Assembly (NCBI RefSeq): GCF_947501385.1
Contig: NZ_CANMVP010000018.1
Span: 48,257 to 112,256 of the forward strand
Source of the DNA: an uncultured Polaribacter sp.
GTDB taxonomy: Bacteria; Bacteroidota; Bacteroidia; Flavobacteriales; Flavobacteriaceae
Reading direction: 5' to 3'
Length of the DNA: 64,000 nt
The notes beneath the pieces are model-generated. The model saw only the letters and a program-made list of their open reading frames with translations. It was not told the DNA's origin and searched no databases. Every line of letters starts with the position of its first letter. Within the stretch, counting starts at the first letter, position 1. The translations under genes and the position numbers were made by a program. Positions 33,812 to 44,183 of this stretch are shown one piece after another.

Positions 33812-35419
33812 TTAGTATCCTAGGTTTTGTGGATAATTAGACCCTAATAAATCTAAATCTTCTTGAAAAATTGGCCAATTGATAAAATGGTCTTGCCAGT
33901 TTGCTCTTGGATCTTTTACGCCATTATTTGCTGGGAAGAAATCACCATCACCTGCATAGTTTCTTATTTGACGGTTGATAACATCTTGTCCCATTCTTTT
34001 TAAAGTAAACCAACGCTGACCTTCAAAAGACAATTCTCTAGCGCGTTCGTCTAAAATAACTTGTTCGTTTACAACAGCCACAGGAGCAGCTTTGGCTCTT
34101 ACTCGAATTGCATTGATATATGGCAAAGGATCTCCAGTAGACCTCATCATTGCTTCTGCAGCTATTAAATACGTCTCTGCCAACCTGTAGACCATTATAT
34201 TACTTCTTTGTAGGTAAGATTCTGGATTGTCATCTTCTTCTGCGAACTTTATGCAAGAAGGATGCAGTCTTTGATAATATCTCTGATATTGAATTCCATT
34301 AGGATTTGCTGGAGAAATGGGTTTATAAATTTCTATTTCTTGTCCTACATTGGGTCCAGATGTGTAGTAATATTTTAATCTAAAATACGTATCATCATCT
34401 CTAGTATCGTTTGGATCTTCAGCTAATAAACCAAGTAAATAATTATTGGGCAAAACTCTAGAAAAACCTCTACCTCCTTGTTCTATATTAGCTTCTATAC
34501 CAGATATTTGAAAATACTGTGTCACAAAATTTGCATTCATCATCGTAGTATTTCCTCCTCCTAAAACATCGTCTTGAGATTGTACTACAAATAGTTGCTC
34601 CGAATTATTTTTATTCCCTTTAAAAACGTCAGCAGTTGTTGCCACTAAACTATGAGGACTCATAGGATCTTCTATGACATCTAAAGCTTGTTTCTTTGCT
34701 TCTGCCCAATTGCCTTCCCACATGGCAACTTTTGCTTTTACGTGTTTTGCAGTTCCTTTAGAAACTTTTCCGTAAGTAACATTCCAATCTAGATTTTCTA
34801 TAGCATACTCTAAATCGCTATTTAACAACGAAAAAATTTCTTCTTCAGTTGAGCTTGTTTCTACAACATCAAAAGCATTATCTACAGTAATAGTTTCTGC
34901 ATTTACGTAAATATTATTGTACATTCTGTAAAGAAAGAAATAAGAATTTGCTCTAAAAAATTTTGCTTCTGCAATAATTTGTTTTTTAGCATCTTCATCT
35001 AATCCTTCTAAATTTTCTGCTGCATTGATAATACTTGTTGCTTTATTGGTAATATTATAAAAATGTTTCCAGAATAATCTTGATGTAAAATTTGTACCTA
35101 AATCTATAGGAGAAATTCCTCTTTGATATCTTCCCATAAGACCTGTATAACCTGTTCTGCTAAAAGTCAAATCGCTTCTAGATTGCATTAACACAGCTCC
35201 CATAAAATCTTGAATATTTGTATCATATCTATCTCTATTGAACTTATACAAACTAACTACTCCAGATTTTAACCCTTCTTCTGTGCTGTAAATATAATCT
35301 GAATCTATAAGTGTGCCTGGATCTTCATCTAAAAAACCTTCACAAGAAATTATTAAAAGTAATGTTGATAAGAATAACATTGCTTTATATACGTTTTTAT
35401 ATAAAATGATTGTTTTCAT
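33812..35419 (-). CDS. SusD/RagB-family glycan-binding lipoprotein
   Basis: A 535-residue surface lipoprotein (lipobox IISC, Cys26). The N-terminal TPR-like helices (FYNITNKATSIINAAENL, AEAKFFRANSYFFLYRMYNN) and C-terminal LAETYLIAAEAMMRS and RAREL-SFEGQRWFTLKRM are typical of SusD proteins. It binds oligosaccharides and forms the lid on the SusC transporter. The gene follows susC by 10 bases. Its specificity cannot be read from sequence; nearby GH16 and GH3 genes suggest beta-glucan. Confidence 0.95.
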   Translation of the reverse strand: MKTIILYKNVYKAMLFLSTLLLIISCEGFLDEDPGTLIDSDYIYSTEEGLKSGVVSLYKFNRDRYDTNIQDFMGAVLMQSRSDLTFSRTGYTGLMGRYQRGISPIDLGTNFTSRLFWKHFYNITNKATSIINAAENLEGLDEDAKKQIIAEAKFFRANSYFFLYRMYNNIYVNAETITVDNAFDVVETSSTEEEIFSLLNSDLEYAIENLDWNVTYGKVSKGTAKHVKAKVAMWEGNWAEAKKQALDVIEDPMSPHSLVATTADVFKGNKNNSEQLFVVQSQDDVLGGGNTTMMNANFVTQYFQISGIEANIEQGGRGFSRVLPNNYLLGLLAEDPNDTRDDDTYFRLKYYYTSGPNVGQEIEIYKPISPANPNGIQYQRYYQRLHPSCIKFAEEDDNPESYLQRSNIMVYRLAETYLIAAEAMMRSTGDPLPYINAIRVRAKAAPVAVVNEQVILDERARELSFEGQRWFTLKRMGQDVINRQIRNYAGDGDFFPANNGVKDPRANWQDHFINWPIFQEDLDLLGSNYPQNLGY

Positions 35420-35429
35420 AATTTTTTTA

Positions 35430-38400
35430 TTATAATTTAAGTTTTAAACCTACTGTAAATGCTGTTGCATCTGGGTAACCAGTATCTGCGTTAGAAAATG
35501 TACTTCTAATATTTACTTCTGGACTATAACCTATATAGTCTGTATTTGTAAATATGTTTGTTCCTGTTAGATATATTCTCAAATTGTCTATATTTAATTT
35601 TGTGGTAATCGTTTTTGGTAATGTATATCCTAAACTAACCGTTCTTAACCTAAGGTAAGAAGCATCTTTTACTGCCAATGCATTTAAATATCTTGGTGCA
35701 TTATCAAAATTTGGTCTTGGAAAAGTATTGGATGGATCTTCTGGTGTATAATAGGGTACTTTTACACCATTGAGTTTACCTGACAATGTACCTCCGTTAT
35801 TAAATTCTGATAAAAAAGGATTTACTTTCGTAGCGCCTTCAACTGCATAGAAATCTAAAAACAAATCAAAACCTTTGTATGCGAATGTTGTGGAAAATGA
35901 AGCAAACCAATCTGGGTTTGGATCTACAAAAACTCTATCTTCTTGCGTAATTTTACCATCAGCACCACTTACAATATTTCCATCTACGTCTACACCATTG
36001 ATATCTCTAATTTTAATATCTCCAGGCCTTAAATCTGGCTGAGGAAATTCTGAATCTGGGCTCGCTTGCGCTGAATTTTCAAAATCTTCTCCTTCTTGCC
36101 AAATACCATCAAACTGATAGGTTCGTATCACATTTGTGGGTTGCCCAACAAAATAATTGAAAACATCATCTTCCTTTATATGATCACCATTTCCATTTGT
36201 GTACAAGTCTAATATCTGATTTCTGTTTGTTGACCAAATTGTTGATACAGACCATTTAAAACTTTCTGTATTAAAAATATTAGCATTTAAACTTACTTCT
36301 ACACCTGTATTTTGAACTTCTCCTGCATTAAAATATGTTGAAGTAAAACCTGTTGTAGGTGGTACAGGCCTTCTTAATAATAAGCTTTCTGTTCTAGCAT
36401 CATAATATTCTATAGCACCCGATATTTTATTATCAAATAAAATAAAATCTAAACCTGTATTTAACGTTTTTATTCTCTCGTGTCTTAAATCTGTACTTGG
36501 TAAGATTTGCGATGGAGAATACCCAGAGGCTGTTTGCCCATCAAAGATATAATTTTGACCAGAGGCTGTAAATAGAGATCGATAAGGGTTTGTAGATTCG
36601 TTCACTAACGAACCGTAACTAATTCTCGCTTTTAATTGTTGTATAGCAGAGACATCTTTTAAAAATGATTCATTATGAAGTTTCCAAGCGAATGCAACTG
36701 CAGGATTTGTAGAATATTTAAAATTATTTGCATTTACAGACGAACCATCATGTCTAACAGTTCCAGTAAACAAATATTTATCTAACAAGTTATAACGGAC
36801 TCTTCCCATAAATCCCAATCTTCTATAGGATGATTCTAATCGTTCTACAAAAACACCATTGATAGCATTGGTAATATTATTATAGCCTAAATCTTCATTT
36901 GGAAACCCTCTCCCTTCAGTAAAGGTTTGTGTAAATTTATCTTCACTAACTGTTTGTGCCAGTGTGATATCAAATTTGTTATTCTCATTTATTACTTTAT
37001 CATAATTTATGATGTTTTCAACAAAATATGCTTCTTTTAATTGGTTTTGAATACTTGCAATACCTCTATCTGTATCTCCCGCAGCACTTAAAGAAGATTG
37101 GTAACGTCCTCTTTCTGATGTTCTTCTAGTAAAAGAAGTTGTTAATTGATATTTTAAATTATCTGTTATTTGATAGGTAGGAATAAAGTTGATTACAAAA
37201 TCGTTTCCTTTTTCATCGTCATCTTGCTCTCTCAAATTCCATAGAGGATTAAAAGCTGTTCCATCTTCTCCGCTTGGAAATTGTGTAATAGTACCATCAT
37301 CATTATAAGCTCTGCCTAAAGGAGATCTTGTAATTACATTTACATTTGCAGCTCTTTCTGTAAAATCGTTTAGAATATTAATATCGAATCTTGCAGAAAT
37401 TTTATCTGTTATTTTTTGATCTACATTTAAACGTAGATTTTTTCTAGTGTATGTAGATGTCGGAATAATACCTTCTTCTCTAAAATAATTTAAACTACCA
37501 TATATTTTTGTTAATTCTGTACCGCCTAAAATACCTACAGCATGGCTATTTACAATTCCTGGGGCAATCAATTCTTCTTCCCAATCTACAAAATCGTTAT
37601 TTTCAATGGAGTTTAATTCTACATCACTAAAGATTGTTGCATCATCTGGATATTCATTATTTGCATCTGTTGCTCTTACAGCTTCTCTTCTAAGTTGTGC
37701 GAATTCTTGTCCATTATACACATCAAAATTCCTCTCTAAAGATTTTGTTGTTAAAAACCCGTGATAGGAAACAGATACCTTATCTGTTTTACCTCTTTTG
37801 GTAGTAATTAACACAACTCCATTAGCGCCTAAACCACCATAAATTGCTTGCGCAGACGCATCTTTTAAAACTTCTATAGATTCTATATCATCAGGATTTA
37901 TGTCTTCTATACCTCCATCTCTTATAATACCATCTACTACAAATATTCCACTATTATTTCCTTCAATAGAATTTCTACCTCTTAGCAAAATTTCGGATGC
38001 TCCACCAGGCCTTAAAGAACCTCCACCAACATCAACTCTTAGACCCGCTACTCTACCTCTTAGCATCTCTGTTACATCAGAAGTGGGTATTAAAGTACCT
38101 TTCGCTAAATCAACTTTAGCAACTGCACCTACTAAATCGCTTTTTTTACGCGTACCATAACCTACTACAATAATTTCATCTAATGCATTTGTTGCTACTT
38201 CAAGAGCAATCGTAATGGTGTTGCTTGTTATTGAAACTTCTTTTGTTTTGTAACCTAGGTAAGAGACTACTAAAAGTTTAGCATCAATTGTTGCATTTAA
38301 TGAAAATTGTCCATCAAAATCTGTTGATGTTCCATTTGTGGTTCCTTTTACTGCTACAGATGCTCCTGGCAAAGGCATTCCGCTTTCGTCTAATACGGTA

Positions 38401-38504
38401 CCTTTAATTGTTCTTTGTGCTAATGAAGTAAAGCTAAAAGCAAAAAAGAATAAAAAAGATACCATTAAAAATTTTCTTTTTTTGATTAATTTAAACATTA
38501 TCAT
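35430..38504 (-). CDS. SusC/RagA-family TonB-dependent outer-membrane transporter
   Basis: A 1024-residue barrel protein. Signal peptide to about residue 29 (ending SLAQ), a carboxypeptidase-regulatory-like domain (TIKGTVLDESGMPLPGASV, DFDGQFSL), TonB-box-like segment DEIIVVGYGTRKKSDLVGAV, plug domain (LLRGRNSIEGNNSGIFVVDG, SIEVLKDASAQAIYGGLGA), then a 22-stranded barrel ending in FTVGLKLKL. It imports oligosaccharides captured by SusD, powered by TonB. Its 274-base upstream spacer holds candidate regulatory repeats. Typical length for SusC. Confidence 0.96.
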   Translation of the reverse strand: MIMFKLIKKRKFLMVSFLFFFAFSFTSLAQRTIKGTVLDESGMPLPGASVAVKGTTNGTSTDFDGQFSLNATIDAKLLVVSYLGYKTKEVSITSNTITIALEVATNALDEIIVVGYGTRKKSDLVGAVAKVDLAKGTLIPTSDVTEMLRGRVAGLRVDVGGGSLRPGGASEILLRGRNSIEGNNSGIFVVDGIIRDGGIEDINPDDIESIEVLKDASAQAIYGGLGANGVVLITTKRGKTDKVSVSYHGFLTTKSLERNFDVYNGQEFAQLRREAVRATDANNEYPDDATIFSDVELNSIENNDFVDWEEELIAPGIVNSHAVGILGGTELTKIYGSLNYFREEGIIPTSTYTRKNLRLNVDQKITDKISARFDINILNDFTERAANVNVITRSPLGRAYNDDGTITQFPSGEDGTAFNPLWNLREQDDDEKGNDFVINFIPTYQITDNLKYQLTTSFTRRTSERGRYQSSLSAAGDTDRGIASIQNQLKEAYFVENIINYDKVINENNKFDITLAQTVSEDKFTQTFTEGRGFPNEDLGYNNITNAINGVFVERLESSYRRLGFMGRVRYNLLDKYLFTGTVRHDGSSVNANNFKYSTNPAVAFAWKLHNESFLKDVSAIQQLKARISYGSLVNESTNPYRSLFTASGQNYIFDGQTASGYSPSQILPSTDLRHERIKTLNTGLDFILFDNKISGAIEYYDARTESLLLRRPVPPTTGFTSTYFNAGEVQNTGVEVSLNANIFNTESFKWSVSTIWSTNRNQILDLYTNGNGDHIKEDDVFNYFVGQPTNVIRTYQFDGIWQEGEDFENSAQASPDSEFPQPDLRPGDIKIRDINGVDVDGNIVSGADGKITQEDRVFVDPNPDWFASFSTTFAYKGFDLFLDFYAVEGATKVNPFLSEFNNGGTLSGKLNGVKVPYYTPEDPSNTFPRPNFDNAPRYLNALAVKDASYLRLRTVSLGYTLPKTITTKLNIDNLRIYLTGTNIFTNTDYIGYSPEVNIRSTFSNADTGYPDATAFTVGLKLKL

Positions 38505-38733
38505 ATAGTTTTAGATTTGAATGTGTGTTACAATATTACATGAAAGAGAAAGTTTCAAGTTTAACGCAACATTAACTTAAAACCAAATTTATGTATATTA
38601 ATAGTTGTGTTCACTAAAATGAACCTTTACAAAAAAACTACAGAAAAAATTCAACAGCAAAGCAAGTATTAAACCACCTATTTTAAAGGTTTCAAGAAGT
38701 GAAAAGTAAAAATTAAGAAGACGAAAAATATTA

Positions 38734-38755
38734 GTAATGTAGAGGTAATGTAGAG
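38734..38755. promoter_or_regulatory. Tandem 11-bp repeat, candidate operator for susC
   Basis: GTAATGTAGAG occurs twice in direct tandem (38734-38744 and 38745-38755), about 230 bases upstream of the susC start and just after the regulator gene. The spacing of one helical turn is what a dimeric LuxR-type HTH regulator could use. A small dyad TTCACTAAAATGAA is also present near 38612. Regulator binding is inference. Confidence 0.45.
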
Positions 38756-38778
38756 TTTTTTAAAGGTATTTAAACAAT

Positions 38779-41577
38779 TTAAATGTTTAAGATATAATCC
38801 GTTAAGTTCGTTTCGTGCGGTAAATTGAGTTTTTTTCTTAGTCGATACCTTCTAATTTCTACACTTTTCACAGAAATATTTAATAACGGAGCGATTTCTT
38901 TTGAAGATAAGTTCAGTCTTAAATAGGCACAAAATTTTAAATTGTTATGGGTTAAATCTGGATGCAATTTTTTTGCTCTTTTTAAAAAATCTTTGTCTGC
39001 ATTGTTAAATGCCTCTCTAAAAAAATCCCAATCTTTAGTACTATTTAAATTTTTCTCTATCAGCTTAAATACTTCATTATCTTCTTCGATACTAACATTC
39101 TTTTTCAATTCTTTTTTAATGCTATGTAAAAACTCATTTCTTTTAATAATACTCATGGTAGAAATGGCTAATTCTCTATTTTTCCCTTCAATATCTTGAC
39201 TTAATTTATCATTTTTTAATCGAATGACTTCTTTATCTGCTTGAATTTTCTGAATTTCAAATTGTCTCAAATTTTCTTTCATTAATTCCTCGTTTTGTTT
39301 TCTGTAATATTTTCTGTTTAACTTATGAATAAAATAGCCTATTAAAAGAAATAGTAAAATATATAAAACAATGGCTGTATTTGTAAAATATATTGGCGGT
39401 TTTATAACAAATCTATATAAGATGGTATTATCAGAATCTTGATTCCCTATGTTTGATTTTATACGCAATTCATATTCACCAAAAGATAAATTATCGAAGG
39501 CTAATTCAGATTGATTTCCAAGGTCGACCCAACGAGAATTATTGAGATTGTACTGATAATTTACAAACTCATATTTGCTATATACAGGACTACTGTATTC
39601 AAACACTAAAGAATTTTCACTGAATTGAAACTCATGTTCCTCTAAAACTGAAATTCTCACACTATCATTATTTTTTATGCGTATTTCATTTAAAAAAATA
39701 GTATGTGATACATCTTGTTTTTTATTTAAATCTAATAATAAGTAACCATTTGTTTTACCTATTAAATAGGTGTTTTCATAAATATTTGAAAGATTTTCAA
39801 AACTTACTGTTGTTTTTCTGAGATAGTTTTTTATCGGAATAAATTTTACGGAGAGTTTATTTTTTACGGGGCCTTTTTCTAAGTAACTAATTGTACTTTT
39901 ATTAAAAGACCATAATCTATTTTTTTTATCAGCAATTAATTTCCCAGAGATATATTCGTCTTCAGAAAAGAGCATACTCAATTTGTTATTTTTTTTAAAC
40001 GTAGGTTTAGCATTACTCAAACTAAACACCCCTTTCTTTTGACTATATAATATTTTATCTTCATACATTGTTAAGCCAGAACCTTTCCCTTTTTCTACTG
40101 AAGACAGTAATTCATTCTCTTTAAAATTCCTATAATCTTCCGATAAAACAAGCTTATAAACTCCTTTGTATTCATGATTTACAAAAACAATATTTTCTTG
40201 AAATATTTCAAAGAAACGAGCAGAGTTTTGAAAACCTTCTATCTTATTTTTCAATGTCCAACTACCGTTTTCTTTCTTTAAAATACTCATACCAGCATAA
40301 TGACCTTGTAATATCAAATTAGGTTGATTTGGAATCTTTCTAAAATTCCAAGTGCCAGAAAAATCTGTAATTTGTTTAGCTATATAATCTTTAATATTGA
40401 AAGTACCAGATGTATGCCCACATAATAAATCTCCATTCGAAACAAACAAAGACCAAACCTGACCTTTCAATCCTTTCACTTTTTTTAAAGGTTCATTTGC
40501 ATGTAAAGATTTGTAAAACAGTCCTTGATTGGTTCCAACATAAATTTTATTATTGAATTCAATGGAGCAATAGGTTGTTCCAAATTGTCCATCGTCGTCA
40601 TTAAATTCTCTAATATTAGATTGAACGTTGAGGCAATTAATTCCGTTGTCTAAGGCAGACCAAACATTGCCATCGATGTCTTCAAATAAGTTTAAAACCG
40701 TATTATTTGCCAAACCTCTTGTCTGGTCTATCCTGTTTATAATCTTACCATTCTCAGATAAATGAATAATTCCGTTAGAAATAGTCCCTAACATATACGT
40801 GTTATCTCTTAATTTAATTCCACAGAAAATTTGGTAAGCATTTATTTCTTTATAAGATGGGAGCTGCCATTTTACAACTGTATTATTTTTTATTTTAAAG
40901 AAGCCCTGATTTCTTGTTAATGCTATAAAACCAGTATTCGTTTTAAATAAGTTTAAAACTAGTTTTACATTATAATTGGCAGGAAATCTTGCAATTAATT
41001 CTTCATTATCATTTTGAAGTCGAACTAGATCTCCATTTTTTTTGATGATATAAATAATTGCATCAATTTCAAATATTCGGTAATAATTATTGAATTCCCC
41101 ACGGTAACTTACTTCTTCGGTCTCTGTATTGTAAAAATAAATCCGATGAAAAGACTGAAATAAAACCCACGTATCAAACTTTTTTATATTCCAGATATTT
41201 TCATCTTCTAGAAGATTATTTTTTATTTTTTTTGATAATGAGGTATATTTTAAGTGACCTGTTTCATCTCTTTTCCAATACCCAAAATCCATATAAGCGC
41301 CACTATAAATCCTCTCTTTGTCAGACAATAGCGATCTTATAACTGTGTTGTTTGGAGAATTATATAGTTTCCACTTTCCGCCATTAAATTCTAATAAACC
41401 CTCATTATTTGCAACAAAAATAAATTTATCTTTATGCTGTGTTATTGCCCAATTCTGATTTTCTGCATTGTAATTTTCTGGTTGAAATTTTAAAATCGGA
41501 GGAATTTCTTGCCCAATTACTATTGAAGAAATTAGAAAAAATAATAAAAATATAATTATTTTTAGCCTATACAACAT
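38779..41577 (-). CDS. Membrane-spanning one-component regulator (propeller + triple-Tyr + LuxR HTH)
   Basis: Start at 41577 gives a 932-residue protein with a clear signal peptide (MLYRLKIIIFLLFFLISS). The frame is open to 41988, but that extension crosses repeats and the end of glpF and is rejected. Residues about 20-620 form a periplasmic two-propeller-like sensor, followed by a Y_Y_Y domain (about 640-720: EFQFSENSLVFEYSSPVY), one membrane helix (IVLYILLFLLIGYF), a coiled-coil and a C-terminal LuxR-type HTH (LNLSSKEIAPLLNISVKSVE). It lacks kinase and receiver domains. This architecture controls susCD loci in Flavobacteriia. The start codon lies inside a repeat element. Confidence 0.88.
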   Translation of the reverse strand: MLYRLKIIIFLLFFLISSIVIGQEIPPILKFQPENYNAENQNWAITQHKDKFIFVANNEGLLEFNGGKWKLYNSPNNTVIRSLLSDKERIYSGAYMDFGYWKRDETGHLKYTSLSKKIKNNLLEDENIWNIKKFDTWVLFQSFHRIYFYNTETEEVSYRGEFNNYYRIFEIDAIIYIIKKNGDLVRLQNDNEELIARFPANYNVKLVLNLFKTNTGFIALTRNQGFFKIKNNTVVKWQLPSYKEINAYQIFCGIKLRDNTYMLGTISNGIIHLSENGKIINRIDQTRGLANNTVLNLFEDIDGNVWSALDNGINCLNVQSNIREFNDDDGQFGTTYCSIEFNNKIYVGTNQGLFYKSLHANEPLKKVKGLKGQVWSLFVSNGDLLCGHTSGTFNIKDYIAKQITDFSGTWNFRKIPNQPNLILQGHYAGMSILKKENGSWTLKNKIEGFQNSARFFEIFQENIVFVNHEYKGVYKLVLSEDYRNFKENELLSSVEKGKGSGLTMYEDKILYSQKKGVFSLSNAKPTFKKNNKLSMLFSEDEYISGKLIADKKNRLWSFNKSTISYLEKGPVKNKLSVKFIPIKNYLRKTTVSFENLSNIYENTYLIGKTNGYLLLDLNKKQDVSHTIFLNEIRIKNNDSVRISVLEEHEFQFSENSLVFEYSSPVYSKYEFVNYQYNLNNSRWVDLGNQSELAFDNLSFGEYELRIKSNIGNQDSDNTILYRFVIKPPIYFTNTAIVLYILLFLLIGYFIHKLNRKYYRKQNEELMKENLRQFEIQKIQADKEVIRLKNDKLSQDIEGKNRELAISTMSIIKRNEFLHSIKKELKKNVSIEEDNEVFKLIEKNLNSTKDWDFFREAFNNADKDFLKRAKKLHPDLTHNNLKFCAYLRLNLSSKEIAPLLNISVKSVEIRRYRLRKKLNLPHETNLTDYILNI

Positions 41578-41621
41578 CTCGATACAAAATTCTTGAAAAA
41601 AGAATTTCACTCGATGTGACA
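41574..41621 (+). repeat. TCGA/GACA palindromic element overlapping a start codon
   Basis: ACATC/GATGT outer stem, central AAATTCTT/AAGAATTT hairpin (41587-41607), tail GACA. Same ends as the copy at 6051-6112. The ATG of the regulator (41577-41575, minus strand) is part of its left arm. Confidence 0.65.
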
Positions 41622-41903
41622 ATGTGGGCAACAATAGAAACAGCTTGTCACTTCGAGACCCGAGAAAAATTTTTATCAAGCGGTTGGAATGACGTAATGT
41701 CTCCTCGAGCGCAGTCGAGAGGTTAAAGAAGGTCTCGACTGCGCTCGACCAGACATATATTAATAATTTGTAAAACAGCAACTTACAAGCTACGTCAATG
41801 GTAGTGATTTTTTGAGGTACGAAAAAAATTGTATCGAGAAGTTTATCTTTTAGTAGTGTAGAAAGTTTCAAGTTTTTTAAATTCATATTTTTATCAAAAA
41901 AAA
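41578..41903. other. 326-base gene-free spacer filled with palindromic repeats
   Basis: Between the regulator start and the glpF stop no gene is supported. It contains the element at 41574-41621, a degenerate inverted one near 41646-41681, and the head-to-head pair at 41698-41755. The last 140 bases have no clear feature. The regulator's promoter must be here, but I could not place it with confidence. Confidence 0.6.
41698..41755. repeat. Head-to-head pair of minimal TCGA/GACA elements
   Basis: The left arm (41698-41722, minus orientation) has the stem CCTC/GAGG around TCGACTGCGCTCGA. The right arm (41731-41755, plus orientation) has GGTC/GACC around the same core. Each ends in AGACA. The cores are identical, but the outer two base pairs are swapped (CC:GG versus GG:CC), so each arm folds on itself better than with the other. 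Confidence 0.8.
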
Positions 41904-42644
41904 TCAATTTGATAAGAGTAAAAAGAATACCCCTGCTAACACTGCACCAATTATTGGTCCCACAACAGGAATCCAAGAATAACTCCAATCATTTGAAACT
42001 TTATTTTTAAATGGTAAAATTGCATGTATAATTCTTGGTCCTAAATCTCTGGCAGGATTTATTGCATAACCCGTTGTACCTCCCAGAGACAAACCAATTA
42101 CCCAAACTAAAATAGCAACGGGCATTGCCCCTAAAGAACCCAAACCAATAGGAATCGCACCATTATCAGCATCGTTTACAGAAGCATCTGTAAAATATAA
42201 GACCACAAAAACCAACACAAAACAACCCACAATTTCACTAATTAAATTACTAGAAAAATTTCTAATGGCTGGTGAAGTACAAAAAACAGCTTTCTTTAAT
42301 TCGCCACTTTCTGTAGCTTTAAAATGATCTCGATAAACCAACCACACAAAAAAAGCACCTAACATGGCACCCATAAATTGTGCAAGTATGTATTCTAAAA
42401 CGAAAGTCCATTCGAATTTTCCTGCAACAGCCAAACCAATACTAACTGCGGGATTTAAATGCGCACCACTATATGGACCAGCAACAGACACACCTACAAA
42501 AACAGCAAAGCCCCAAGCGGTGGTGATCACCATCCAACCTAAATCGTTTGATTTTGTTTTTTCTAAAACTACATTTGCTACTACGCCTCCTCCTAAAAGG
42601 ATCAGAAAAAAAGTACCTAAAATTTCTGCGATAAATGGTGTCAT
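41904..42644 (-). CDS. glpF: Glycerol uptake facilitator (MIP family channel)
   Basis: A 246-residue channel with six membrane helices and both half-helix NPA motifs (HLNPAVSIG, N64-A66, and AINPARDLGPR, N196-A198). The Asp after NPAR is the glycerol-facilitator signature rather than the water-channel one. It should let glycerol and small polyols cross the inner membrane. It lies 23 bases after glpK in the same direction, so they form an operon. Confidence 0.93.
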   Translation of the reverse strand: MTPFIAEILGTFFLILLGGGVVANVVLEKTKSNDLGWMVITTAWGFAVFVGVSVAGPYSGAHLNPAVSIGLAVAGKFEWTFVLEYILAQFMGAMLGAFFVWLVYRDHFKATESGELKKAVFCTSPAIRNFSSNLISEIVGCFVLVFVVLYFTDASVNDADNGAIPIGLGSLGAMPVAILVWVIGLSLGGTTGYAINPARDLGPRIIHAILPFKNKVSNDWSYSWIPVVGPIIGAVLAGVFFLLLSN

Positions 42645-42667
42645 CCTCTATTCTTTTTTGAATTGAA

Positions 42668-44158
42668 TTATTTTGCCCAATATTCTAAAGCATCAATAGC
42701 TTTATACCAACCTTTAATATTTTTATCAATCTTTGCTCTTTCTGTTGTGGGGTCGAAATTTTTATCTACTTGCCATATTTCTTGAATTTCTTGTTCATTT
42801 TCCCAAAAACCAACGGCTAAACCTGCTAAAAAAGCAGCACCCATTGCTGTGGTTTCCACCACTTTTGGTCTAATTGTTTTTGTGTTTAAAACATCTGCCT
42901 GAAACTGCATTAATGTATCGTTTACGGTTGCGCCTCCATCGACTCTTAATTCTTTTATGTTTGTTTCTGCATCTGCTTCCATAGCTTTTAAGATATCCAT
43001 AGATTGATACGCAATCGCATCTAAAGTTGCTCTGGCAATGTGCGCATCTGTAGTACCTCTTGTGATTCCAAAAATAGTTCCTTGTGCTTTTTGATTCCAA
43101 TAGGGTGCTCCTAAACCTGCAAACGCTGGAACAAAATAAACACCATCTGAATCTTCTACTGAATTTGCCAACGCTTCAACTTCTGATGAATTTCTTATAA
43201 TTTTTAATCCGTCTCTTAACCATTGTACGGCTGCTCCTGCAATAAAAACACTACCCTCAAATGCATAGGTAGTTTTGCCATTAATCCTCCAAGCTACTGT
43301 TGTTAATAGATTGTTTTTAGAAAGAATTGGTTGGTCACCAATATTCATCAACATAAAACAACCCGTTCCGTAGGTGTTTTTTACCATGCCTTTTTTGGTA
43401 CACATTTGCCCAAAAAGTGCTGCTTGTTGATCTCCTGCAATGCCAGCAATAGGAATATTACAATCAAAAAAAGTAGATTTTGTATGTCCGTATATTTCGC
43501 TAGATTGTTTTACTTCTGGTAACATCGATTTCGGAATTGTGAATAATGCTAACAAATCCTCATCCCAAGTCATCGTATTGATATTGAAAAGCAAGGTTCT
43601 AGATGCGTTTGTAACATCTGTAATGTGTTTTTGTTTTTTTGAGAAATTCCAAACCAACCAAGAATCAATGGTTCCTAATAATAATTCTCCTTTTTCTGCG
43701 CTATCTCTTGCACCTTCCACATTGTCTAAAATCCATTTTACTTTGGTTCCAGAAAAATAGGAATCTATGACTAAACCTGTTTTTTCTTTAATCATTTCAG
43801 ATTTTCCAGCAGCTTTTAATGCATCACAATACTCTGATGTTCTTTTATCTTGCCAAACAATAGCATTATAAACTGGTTTGCCTGTAGTTTTATTCCAAAC
43901 AACCACTGTTTCACGTTGATTGGTAATACCAATTGCAGCAATATCTTCCATATCTAAACCTTTCATTGCAATAGATTCTGCAGCAACACCTGCCTGTGTA
44001 GACCATATTTCTACAGCATCATGTTCTACCCAGCCTGGTTTTGGAAAAATTTGTGTAAATTCTTTTTGAGCAACCGATTTAATAGTTCCTTTTTTATCAA
44101 AAACAATGGCTCTAGAACTCGTAGTTCCTTGGTCTAACGCTAAAATATATTTGCTCAT
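42668..44158 (-). CDS. glpK: Glycerol kinase
   Basis: A 496-residue FGGY kinase: N-terminal [15 protein letters not shown], catalytic region [13 protein letters not shown] and [13 protein letters not shown], then [24 protein letters not shown], and C-terminal [19 protein letters not shown] and [15 protein letters not shown]. It phosphorylates glycerol to glycerol-3-phosphate with ATP, trapping glycerol brought in by GlpF. Upstream on the same strand is the sulfatase gene (25-base gap). GlpD is not in the window. Confidence 0.97.
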   Translation of the reverse strand: MSKYILALDQGTTSSRAIVFDKKGTIKSVAQKEFTQIFPKPGWVEHDAVEIWSTQAGVAAESIAMKGLDMEDIAAIGITNQRETVVVWNKTTGKPVYNAIVWQDKRTSEYCDALKAAGKSEMIKEKTGLVIDSYFSGTKVKWILDNVEGARDSAEKGELLLGTIDSWLVWNFSKKQKHITDVTNASRTLLFNINTMTWDEDLLALFTIPKSMLPEVKQSSEIYGHTKSTFFDCNIPIAGIAGDQQAALFGQMCTKKGMVKNTYGTGCFMLMNIGDQPILSKNNLLTTVAWRINGKTTYAFEGSVFIAGAAVQWLRDGLKIIRNSSEVEALANSVEDSDGVYFVPAFAGLGAPYWNQKAQGTIFGITRGTTDAHIARATLDAIAYQSMDILKAMEADAETNIKELRVDGGATVNDTLMQFQADVLNTKTIRPKVVETTAMGAAFLAGLAVGFWENEQEIQEIWQVDKNFDPTTERAKIDKNIKGWYKAIDALEYWAK

Positions 44159-44183
44159 AATCTATAGGTTCAAAGTTGTGAAT

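Noticed and set aside
41578..41988. 137-residue N-terminal extension of the regulator frame
   Set aside because: It crosses the end of glpF and several palindromic repeats, has no domain and would hide a clear signal peptide at 41577. It is open by chance because the repeats lack stops in this frame.
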